This document shows positions 45,690 to 56,000 of a DNA stretch of 64,000 bases, in pieces. A program made the position numbers and the translations under genes. The stretch is from Blattamonas nauphoetae. Its lineage: Eukaryota; Preaxostyla; Oxymonadida. Positions within the stretch are counted from its first letter, which is position 1. Each line of letters begins with the position of its first letter. The notes beneath the pieces were generated by a model, which had not been told where the DNA came from, did no database searches, and saw only the letters and a program-made list of their open reading frames with translations. The stretch covers positions 124,001 to 188,000 of the forward strand of contig JARBJD010000088.1 of assembly GCA_033064195.1 (NCBI GenBank), in the 5' to 3' direction.

Positions 45690-48600
45690 TTTTGATCCAA
45701 ATGGTTTCACAAATCCCTGAACTATGAGTGCTATCCGAGCCTGGAGAAAGTAAACTTTTTCACTTATGGACGCGATTCCCTGGAATTTTCGAGTCTGAAT
45801 TTACATATACAGACTGTCACGAACAGCCTACTTTCAACTCCACCCTCAGCTCCGAGTGGTCCTACGCCTTCCGTAACACACAACAATCTGCCCTCTAAGA
45901 AGCAATTTTCAGACCAGGTTGCACTAAAAACGCAAAATGTACAAGATAGCACGGATAAGCTCTGACAAGTTGGGAGGAAGAATCATCAAGTCTGCCTTCC
46001 TCTAATGGTTACGGGAATGGAGCTACAAACACGACACTTCATCGGAGTCAGATGAATTGCAACGAAGGAACAAGAAGCAGAAAGCACTCATAGTTCACTC
46101 CCTCTCTCCTCGATCAAATTTGATGGGAACTCCTTGAGAGGATCCTCTTGGCGCAAGGAAAAACACTCAAGTGCACGATTGATTGGTTGATTTCAGTCTT
46201 GATGTCACATTTGAACGATTCTCACAACAACTTAGACCCTCCAGCATGTGATCGAGGAGGACAAGACTAGTAGCTTTCGAAGGTCTCATTGATCATGGGC
46301 ACTCCAATTATCGCCTTCTAGGCTACCATCGCCACTGATAGATCAACCAGAGTCGACACAGAGCTCACCTTCTCTTCATGTCAGCAAGACATTCCCGTTT
46401 ATTTTCCTGACGCTATTTCGACTTGTGGATCGTCAGCATATTGTTGTATGATGTTCGGAACAATGTCACTTCAGCATTTGACATCTGCGGGATTATTACA
46501 TCTGTATGGAAGGTGCACGATTTAACACATCTCTCGACGGATACAGCTGAAGGCAAATCTATTACTTTGTGCACAAGTCTCATCATCTACCAAGTTTAAT
46601 TCACTGTCGCCCTGCATATTTCAAGAAGGAGGTCGTTTCATCAAACTCTCTGGCTCGGACGGCGACTTAACAATGTTTCAGCATATTCATCGAATGCCGT
46701 ACGTATACGAAGGAATGGTGTTACTGTTAGACACCCTGCATTTGATGGAGTCATCAGCAACGAGTCCAGTTTTGTTTTCCACGACAACCATCGAAACAAT
46801 GGTATTGACGCTATCCGTTAGATATAGATGAGCACACACTCGACGACACTGATGTGGAGGAACAAATCAGTACAGTTCTACAAGATTGGAACAACTTCAC
46901 TAACTTAGAGGAAATTGAGGTCCAACACGGCAAGGTGCAGATGTGGACATCCACAGATCCAACAGGGAACCCTCCGACGTAGTACCATTCACATCAAGCG
47001 GGAACCCGGCCTCCACTTTACCATTTTAACAAGAAAGTGAAATCGACGATAAGCTTAGAAAGATTCCCTTTGGCCCTCTCGCTCTTTTGAAAATGGTATT
47101 CACCTACTCCGTTGACAACGCCCTCAAAGACCCTCTGATTTTCTCTCCAATGCCACCACTGTCGAGATCGTGATGTGGATACAGCTAGAGGGAAGTCTCG
47201 TTTGATTTGAGTGTACTCATGCAGCATTTTCCTCAGCATCACGACTTCCACGTTTCACTCGCCTTCTCTCCAACTCCGTCGGACGAGATCGCTGTCTCCT
47301 TTCGGGTGAATTACGCTTGAATCATCTCTGTTGCTGTTACCTCTCTCAACCGCAGAGATGATCATTGATCCATTAGCAGCGCAGAATGGGAAATCTGTCT
47401 ACTCGACGGGAGCCACCAATTGATCTCAAATGGTAGGACCTCGGCGTCCCAAGTACCATCGAGATGAATCAGGATGAACACAGGAGTCAAGACACTCTGG
47501 TTCATATTTCTCGTGGATCGCTCTCCGCACGTCAGGTGTCGGACCCACGTCAGCACATTCGTCACGGGAGGGCACACTGACTTCCTACTCACGCGGGAGG
47601 GGCACTCTGAGACGAGCTCACAGAGCTACCAACGAAGAGTGTTCCTGTCGAACCCGAGTGACGACGTCCCACCCGACAGTCGGATATCTCCAATACCACT
47701 ACTCGCACAGTCAGTACTCCACCATTTACAGTCACGGCACGATTGATGAACTGACACCTGGTCACGATGAAAGTGGTCACTGTCATTTGGACGTTCAGCC
47801 CACACCAATCTCGGGGTAACTTGGACATCCCTGCGCTCATCCATGAACCGGCTGTATTTCTCGCAGAGTATCCGTTGATCATGGGAGTCACACATCTTAA
47901 CCATCACTGCAATGGCAGCATTGTCGGACTCGTCGTTGATCGCCAAGATTCACTCTTTCATCATAGCTGTTTCGTCGAAAACAACCTCTATCATCCTTAG
48001 TTCATCGGCCTATCGGAAACTGTAGCCGAAGAAGTCTCCATTCAGCCCAATCACTCGAACGTGGAACCCCTGTTGACTCTCTTCGCAAGTGAATAAGAAA
48101 TTGTTTGTGGACAAGTCTTGAAGTAAGTCACGCCAGCGATGACACTCTCATCGGGGAATCTAACAACACCTCGATAGTCGTCCTGAAATTCCACGAAGCA
48201 TTGGACGGGAGTCCAGAGAGATGAGAGTGAAGGAAGAACGTCTACCGTCAAATAATGAATCAGCGATGACCCTACTGAATACGAAGAAGGGTGTTTGAAG
48301 AGCGATGCAGGCGAAGATCAGCAAGCCAACGATGACCTCGACCAAGAAGATAACAAGGCAATAGAGAAGAGATGGATGAAGGAGTCGGACAGACAAAAAA
48401 TGATCTCACTGGTGGTGATGATTTTCTGACTGACGAACTGAATCCTCACTTCAGATCCTCCTTCCCCTTGCATCACTCCATTCTCCGATGTCTCCGAAAT
48501 CAACATCGACAGCGGAAGCTTCACCCGTCTCGTGCATCGCGTCATAAACTCTCCGATTTAAGGTTCAATGCCGATCGTCAAGGCATCCAACAATTTGAAG

Positions 48601-48971
48601 ACTGTCAGCGATACCATCAAGAAGAACGACGGCTTGGATGAGCTTCCCCACTCGCTCGAAACGATCAAGATGATCTCACCGAGCAGGTTCGACGGTGTTG
48701 TGTATCCCAGAGAGTTCGTCATAATTACCAACTCTCAGCATGGCTGCACGGGTCCAATGGTAGAATCGGATGAAGATTTCAGTAAGAAATGAAGAAAGAT
48801 ACGCTTCACGAGGGGAGAATGAACGATAACGACGATGATCAGCCATCTCAAGATGGTCTCAACGATGCAGAGTTCAAGCCAGATGACGATCCCAAAGCGT
48901 AAGAATAGGAAAAGTCCGGCCAAGCATCTGATGGAGATAGTGATGAAGAGCGGAGTCTCACCAAAGAGACG
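45690..48971. other. Body of element B without intact genes
   Basis: Several short frames. One at 47,767-48,000 (plus) ends DRQDSLFHHSCFVENNLYHP, which has the style of beta-helix rungs, so a decayed surface-protein gene may be present. On the minus strand near 48,200-48,390 a hydrophobic segment (VIFLVEVIVGLLIFACIAL) could be a membrane helix. Nothing intact. Confidence 0.3.
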
Positions 48972-49544
48972 ATGACAACGAGAATGAGAGAACAGCTGTC
49001 GGAAAGAAGGCAGGACAGCTATCGACGACGAAACTACCCGAGCAGCTCGTCGCCCGCAAGGAATACTTCGCCATCAGAACAACATTTTGACCCGGACAGA
49101 GAAAGTATCAGACGTGAAAGGAAGATAAATTACACTTCTTCACGAGCAGGTTGTACTCGCCGAACAGTACTCAGTACAACAAAGTGGGATGATCTCTCGC
49201 TTGATGTCCTTCCACTCGAAATCGGAATGCAGTTCGTCCAACAACTTCGTGAAGGACACAACCTCGAAGCGCAGCTTCTATTCCACCAGCAGCTATCGGA
49301 GGATAATATCAACAGGTCGATGATTGCATATCTGGATTGTCTCTCTCAATTCCACACTGATGTCCTCAACCAGCAGTGGACGGAGAGTAATACACTTTCC
49401 GATTTCTGGGACGAGATAGGTCATGCATGTCACAATCTTCAAGCGTGCCTTGACCGAAACCATCAACGAAGACTCACATATTGGCAGTCGACACAGCTTT
49501 CCCAGTCTCGATTGATTCTGCCACACCGTTCTAACTGTAAGTGA
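48972..49544 (+). CDS. Hypothetical 190-codon protein in element B
   Basis: The N-terminal third is charged and Arg/Ser rich (MREQLSERRQDSYRRRNYPS). The C-terminal part is helical (LEIGMQFVQQLREGHNLEAQ, then LDCLSQFHTDVLNQQW). The frame is open and the composition is coherent, unlike the surrounding stretch. A basic N-terminus with a helical C-terminus would suit a nucleic-acid-binding or gag-like protein, but that is a guess. It lies about 290 bases before the L/R junction. Confidence 0.4.
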   Translation: MTTRMREQLSERRQDSYRRRNYPSSSSPARNTSPSEQHFDPDRESIRRERKINYTSSRAGCTRRTVLSTTKWDDLSLDVLPLEIGMQFVQQLREGHNLEAQLLFHQQLSEDNINRSMIAYLDCLSQFHTDVLNQQWTESNTLSDFWDEIGHACHNLQACLDRNHQRRLTYWQSTQLSQSRLILPHRSNCK

Positions 49545-49832
49545 GTTGTCCAGCCTCGTCAGCTGAGTTGTGGATGGTTGAACGCAGTCAGATCCGTCAC
49601 TGAACAAGGACGGACCACACCAAATCACGATGACAGCCACTGATCGTGGAGTCACGGTCCAAAAGGCAGTCATCACGTTCCACATTGATGAATGATTCAC
49701 TCAACAGATATGTTCTTTCTTTCGATTCAACTCTCTGTTTTCGTCTTGTTTGTTTGATAGTGATCTCTGTCCTGTTCAACTCTCAATGGAGTGGGAGCTA
49801 AGGTTTGTGAGGAGCGACTGGTAAGAGAGCTC

Positions 49833-50099
49833 CTCTTACACAAACCGAAGCTCCCACGAGTTTCCCAACCTGTCCCGAGATTTGAGGGTCCTCCGGGTCC
49901 CTTGCTCCCATTTCCGTCGCGCAAGCGGCAGTTTCTTCAATCATTGGTTCGCCCTGATTGAAGAAAAAGAAGTGATAACGCTTATTAATGAAATGAATTT
50001 GGATCATTATTATTGTTGAAATGCATTTGTCCCTCAGGACCTGTGGGCCACTTCATAGGACTTATCTCAATGGAGTGGGAGCTTCGGTTTGTGTAAGAG
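49833..50099 (+). ncRNA. R module of element B: predicted structured RNA
   Basis: Two hairpins: GTCGC-GCAA-GCGGC (49,916-49,929; GNRA tetraloop, one G-U pair) and a perfect 12-bp stem TTTCTTCAATCA / TGATTGAAGAAA (49,932-49,966) around the loop TTGGTTCGCCC. Compared with element A, the long stem has two full paired replacements (C-G to T-A and G-C to C-G) and a G-U to A-T change. The short stem has one paired replacement (T-A to G-C) and one C-G to U-G change. The loop of the long stem is unchanged. This pattern points to selection on RNA (or single-strand DNA) pairing. Confidence 0.55.
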
Positions 50100-53000
50100 A
50101 TCATTGGGCTCTTTTCTGCCACAATTCCAGGAACTTTAGTATCGTACAATCGACACACAATGCGAGCACGTGCAGAATCAAGCGAGGCTATGGCAATTTG
50201 ACGAGATGACTGAGAACTCTCTCCGAGCACGATGGACTTGCCGATTCTCGTCTCCTCCATCACAGTCACCGTGTTCAATTGCTGCCCGAGTTGGTCCAGA
50301 AGCTGTAACGTCGTTGCGAGTGTCAAAAAGGGAGACGACTCCGATCCGGCGCCGGTGATGTCGTCTCCACTCTTTCCCACACACACTTCCTGCTGCAGCA
50401 AGAACGGAAGAAGCGATTCAGGAGTGCTGCTCCCATCTGTTCCGAAGAAATCGTCGACGTCAGCGTCTGCGAACGATCCCACCCAAAGCGATGGCAAGAC
50501 CAGCTGAAGGAAATTCACACCAACCAAAAACACGTCGTTCCCGAAGTGTCCAGCGGCAACCGTGTTCGAATCAGAAGATTGTCGTCCGAAGACGAGATTG
50601 ACGAACGAGTACTGCTGCGGTGATGAGATCGATCGAAGGTCAACGTGAAGTGCTCCTCCATTCCCGCCAGCGACGCATTTCTTGAAATCCGTCTGCGTGA
50701 TGCGGAGAGTGGCTGTTCCTGATAAAACTATGTTCAGCGCTCCGCCGTCACCGCTCGATTCGCACGAGGTCATCTGAGACGCTGTGATTTCGATCTTCTT
50801 TCCATTCCCAAACGATCCGGAGAAGACTGATCCTGATCCACTTGTTGCTGTGATGGTTGTGAACCGAGAACTCGTGATCTGGATTGCGTCTGAAGAAGCG
50901 ACCGAAGAATCCACGATCACTTCATTTCCCGATGAACGAGTCTGTCTCGAAAAATTCGTTGATTTGAGTGTGATCATCCCAGTTCCACAGCACAGAAGCG
51001 GAGATGATGGGAATGTTAAATTGTCGATTCTGCATTCCACGAGCAGGATAGTCCCAGACTCAGTGACAACGAGGAAAGATGAATCTTGCTGGGGATATAG
51101 GGGGTGAACTAATTATGTCCCCTCAAGTTTTCTCATTATCGGAAAGGTATAGAACACTATCATTTTTTCGAGAGTCTTACACAGAGCCAACTCATGTTCG
51201 AACCTCGTTTTTCATCTTTTTGTTTCTTGGAACGCTCACATCAAACAATTCTCAATTTGATTCGGTGATTTTGACTCCAATTAAACACAATAAGTGCGTG
51301 TATCTCTCAACAGTTGTTCTTTCAAACTCATTTTTTGTGATTTGAACAAATTTGGTCAAAAGAAGTCATGTATCGATAGATGTAGCGGAATGAGGACAGC
51401 ACGAACATTCTCCCCTAATGGTCGACCAGGCGAGCCTGGTCTTGTGCATAGCGCAGTTCAGCCTCTAATAATAAGAAAGGAGTATGAAAACGAAGAAAAC
51501 AGACTTTTGTCGTAGAAATTCCCCTGATTTCGGACAACATGTTCGAGTCTCTTCATCCAGTTCCGATAAATGCGTATTCGATGGTGTCGCGTGAATCTTG
51601 ACATCTCCTGGTTCAACCCCCTTGACAATTCTTCAATATTCTCAAACGTCCGACCCCTGAGACGATCTTTTAAAGTTCCAAAGATTGCAAAGTCACAAGG
51701 ACTAATATCAGGCGAATAGGCTGGGTGTGGCATCACTTCTATGTTGTTTTCTTGCAAATACCTGTTGACTTGTGCTGCACGATGTGGTGCAGCATTGTCA
51801 AAGTGGAGAATGATAGGTCCATTGAGATCGTCTTGATTGGTTAAATAGCGATCTAGTGGTTGAATAATGTTGTCGCGGAAATACCTTCCATTAATTGTCT
51901 GGTGCTGATCAAGTGGTTCGATCACAGGAGTGTGATTAATGCCGAAAAAAAATGGTAAACATAACCTTCTGCTGGAAGTGGCGAGGATCTTGAACTTCTG
52001 GACGATCCTCGCCTCTTCTCCCCCATACATGTTTCACCGGATAAGAGTAGTAGAATTGGGACTCATCCCCTGTGAAAATGTTTGACCACAGATTTCTTTG
52101 TCTAGCTCGAAGAATGTCAAGCATCTGGCGGGCACATCGAACACGCTGAGCCTTGTCTGCTTCTGTGAGGACGTGTGGGACTGCTTGCGATGAAAGTTTT
52201 GTATATCCAGCTGCCTTTGTTGACTTTTTTACAGTTTGTTGTGATGTCCGACATACTTTGGCAGCTTTCTTGGTGCTAATTTTTGGCTCACGCACAATTC
52301 TGTTCACGATCCGCCGACGTTTCACCAAATTTGGCGGTCTTCCAGGTGGTGACCTTGACTTAAGACTGAATGTGTTGGCTTCAAGGTTGCGCCAGTGTTT
52401 ACGGATTGTTTTAGGACATGGAGGAAATTGGAGGTGGTCTCGAGCTTCACGAATACATCTTGCTACATCCCACCCCTTTCTGTGGCAGCTCTGTACATAA
52501 GAACGGTCCCTAATTCTGTACTCAGCGGTCACCATTGCTGATGTGGGGTTTGATCAATCTATTCAATGGCTTCCATCTGGACTAGGACAAATCCATCGAA
52601 CAAGAATCCCGTATCCAATCAGTTTGTGTTTGATCTTCTCGATTTCATCGTTTCCATTGTGTTATTCAAGGGATTTTCTACTCGATACTGAACTGTCATT
52701 TCATCGTTGGTCTCGTTAACAATGTGGACTGTTTAGATGCCACCTTGCCCATCTTCGTTTGATGTCATCAATTTCATCCAAACTGAACACATCTTCATCT
52801 CCAGACCAAAGATCGGATGTGCGATCATGAAAGGAAAGCGTATCACAAAAGATTTCACACATATGGACTGACTCCCACCCGAAATCAATCGTACAATGAT
52901 TCAACTGATAAATTCAGAATGTATCAGATGATAAGCCTCATTTATATTGTGTTCCCACTCATCGTGATGGTCACCCTCCGCTCGTCTCATCGTTGAACGA

Positions 53001-56000
53001 TTATCACTCACTATTCCTGAAATCGGACGATTTTTATTTGTGAAATCAGTATTTTAAATGTATACATGAAATAAGGTGCAAAGTGAAGTGAAAAAGACGT
53101 ATTGATTCCGAAAATGGCAGAAAATCACGAAAAAAGCTTAAAAAAGGTGAAACTTGAACAGTAAGCTATCCGCTGGCTCTGTGTAAGCCTCTGTCTGGTA
53201 TTGATCTTCGTCCTCATTCACTGAATAGTCAGAAAACCTGAGGGGACATAATTAGTTCACCCCCTATACGTTCCGGTGAAACGGAGATGGGTCAGAACGA
53301 GATCATGTTTCTCAACACAAATCTGAGCATATTTTCTCAAAGAAACCGACGATATGGACGAATAACCCTCAATTCTGACATTTCTTTCGTCAAAGTCGAC
53401 CTCATCATAGAGATCGATCGTGTCGAGAATGTGGATGGTGATGTGTTTCTCGTCGATTGGCAGGAGAGCTGCCATGAAGATCGAGGCGCAGGGCCATTTC
53501 CTCCATCCACATCCGATCACATCTCGCCCGTCATAATTGACAAAGATGGTGTCGCTGACAAGCCGGTCGAGATACACCCAGAGACTCACATCGCGAAAAC
53601 GATGATCAGACGGCAAGGAGAGGTCTGTTCCCCACAACATGTCGCTATGAAAATCGTATTCAGGTTGCGGGTAGATGTTCCAGTAGCTGTCGTCGAGAAG
53701 GGTCATCAAATCATATCCTTCCAGAAAGATGCAATATCCCTTCTCATCACTTAAACAATCGTAGAAAAAGGATCTGAGGTCGAGAGAAGATGGTGGGATT
53801 GACTCGCTGAGAGACAAGAACAACGCTCCTCCATTTGAAGAGGACGAACAAGAGCGGAAGTCTGCGCTGTCGATGTAGAGAGATCCCGAAGAGACAAGAG
53901 TCATCGAGATGCAGCTCCCTTCCTTCGAGCTTTTGATCGATCTGAAGTCGCATGAAAAAATAGACAGCGACCCATCTGTCACGGTGAAGAGCGATTCCGT
54001 CCGGAGAGTCGCCGACGGTGAGGACGTGAACACGAGGTTGGAGATGACGAATTCCACGTTTTGAATGGTTACGTATCCAGCTTTCGTGAAGACAACGGAC
54101 ACTCTAGAAGAATCTCCTGTCTTCCATTTCGTCTTTCTCTCGATGCGGATGGGCTGTTCAACTTGTGCTTTTGTTCTGATTCGGATGGTCCCATTGTCAG
54201 GAATGGTATCTCCTGCGCGAGAGAGTGTGGCGCAGGGAAGAATCTGAAGACCACAAAGCGGTTCATCCAATCCGTTCACAGAATCGACAAACATCTCCTT
54301 CTCATTGTAAGGATGGACATGCGCCAGAATGGACGTTCGAAGGACAGGATCTGTGTTGGCGAGATGGGCTGTGGCAGAAAGGCGCTGTTCTTGTGCGAAT
54401 GCGTACCCGCTCGTTGGCTTCGATGGGAAGAGAGAGTCTCTCAACTGTGTCAACAGTGTCGAGCTGTCCGGAAGAGATAACTTCACAAACAGATCAACTC
54501 CACCATCCCCACAACTGTTCTCTGTCCCATCACTCTTCGACCCAAACGTCATCTCCGACACCGACACTGTCGGGTCTTCGTCTTCGGTCGATTGTGGTTC
54601 AAAGAAGATTCCTCCACCGACCGTCTCTGCAGAACACTGTCTGATCACAAGTTGAGCGAGTGTCAGACTGTTGGAGACCACAACGTCCACAGCAGCGCCT
54701 CTGTTCGCTCGGCATTGGGTGAACGAGCAGTTTCGAACTTCTGAATTTGGTGTCTTATTAAAAACAACACCTCCGCCGAGTCCGGTCGCATTTGAATCAG
54801 TGAAAGAACAGTTCTGGATGAGGGTGGATGTGCTGATGTTCCATGAATCGATTGAGCCTCCGTTTGTCGCAGCAAAATTGGACGAGAATGAAGAATCGGT
54901 GATCGTGAGTGATGGAGTGTGGAACACTCTCAGTGCACCGCCATACGTCGAACACGAGCAGCCCTGCACAACACAGCCAGAGACTTTGAGAGAACCAACA
55001 TCAAATACGTTGATCCCGCCTGCGTGTTGTGTGTTGGAGTGGCAATCGATGATGGTTAGTCTGGTCAGTGTAACCGCTGTTTGTGACTCGGAGAGTCCAT
55101 CGATGTGAAGAGCCCCTGCTTCCTGTTCCGACACACATTCCTCAAACAGGCAATCTTCGAGAGTGACAGTTGCTTGGCGGACCAACAGCCTCGCACCTCC
55201 TCCATTCCCAGAGAGAAGAGTGGTATGATCATTTAGTGTAAAGGTGTGATCCTTGGATCACACCTTTCACTTTTTATGGTATGATCATTGTCAAGAATTT
55301 TATCATCACTTCATGTCTAACTCTTCTTCAAAAAAACATCGAAAGGAGGTGTAATTTCAGTATGATCAAGGTAATGAAGTGAATTAACACATCTGTGCAC
55401 CACATGGAAGAACAGTCTTCTTCACGTCTTCGGAGACGATTTGTAGAAATAACATCATCTCCATTCGTTGAATTTTGAAACACAGAGATGGTACTTATCT
55501 CTTTTCAGCGAAAAAGAGACACGATAAACGATAGCAGGTGAAGTGTGATGGTCGTTCTGGATCGTGCCACAAAAAAGTACACTATGGAAACTCGAAAAAA
55601 TTATTTTCCACATTTCACCTCATTTAGCGAGAATTAGTTGTTTTCTTGATAAAATAGGTGAAATGGAAGAGATATCGGTGAAATGGGGCGTATGATCATT
55701 TTTGGTATGATCAACATGATCACACTCTTGTCCCTGTCCATTCCCCACTGATTTCATTTTGGTGAAGTTGGTGGAGCGAATGGTGATGAGATCGGTGTGT
55801 GTCAGAGCAAAGCCAGCCCCTGCCACATCCTTCCCAGAGCAGTTGTTGAAACGAGTTGACTCGACGGATGTGGTTTTGATGTTATAAAGTCTGATTGCTC
55901 CGAGAACGTCTGTGGAACAATCCTCCACAACACATCCTTTCACATTGGCAGAGCTCGAGTCATCAGCATAAAAAGCAGCGCCGTCGACTTTGCATGAACA

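Larger units (their letters stand above)
45610..50099. mobile_element. Composite element B (4.5 kb) with L and R inverted ends
   Basis: The left outer end (L) is GAGCTCTCTTACCAGTCGCT and the right outer end (R), read inwards, is CTCTTACACAAACCGAAGCT. Both continue with a shared inverted repeat, CCCACTCCATTGAGATAAGT then CCTATGAAGTGGCCCACAGG. At 49,832/49,833 an inverted L end meets an inner R end, giving a 4.2-kb body and a 267-bp R module. The left end abuts the gene 1 fragment and the right end abuts gene 2. The two flanks are different genes in opposite orientation and there is no target duplication, so a rearrangement, not only a simple insertion, shaped this site. Confidence 0.7.

Noticed and set aside
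51098-53266. Host gene for a DNA-binding protein
   Set aside because: DD34D motif, inverted repeats and TA duplications show a mariner transposon.
55209-55736. Intron in beta-helix gene 2
   Set aside because: No GT-AG borders on the gene strand, much longer than the 31-66 nt introns here, and exact 8-bp flanking duplications with inverted repeats show a MITE.
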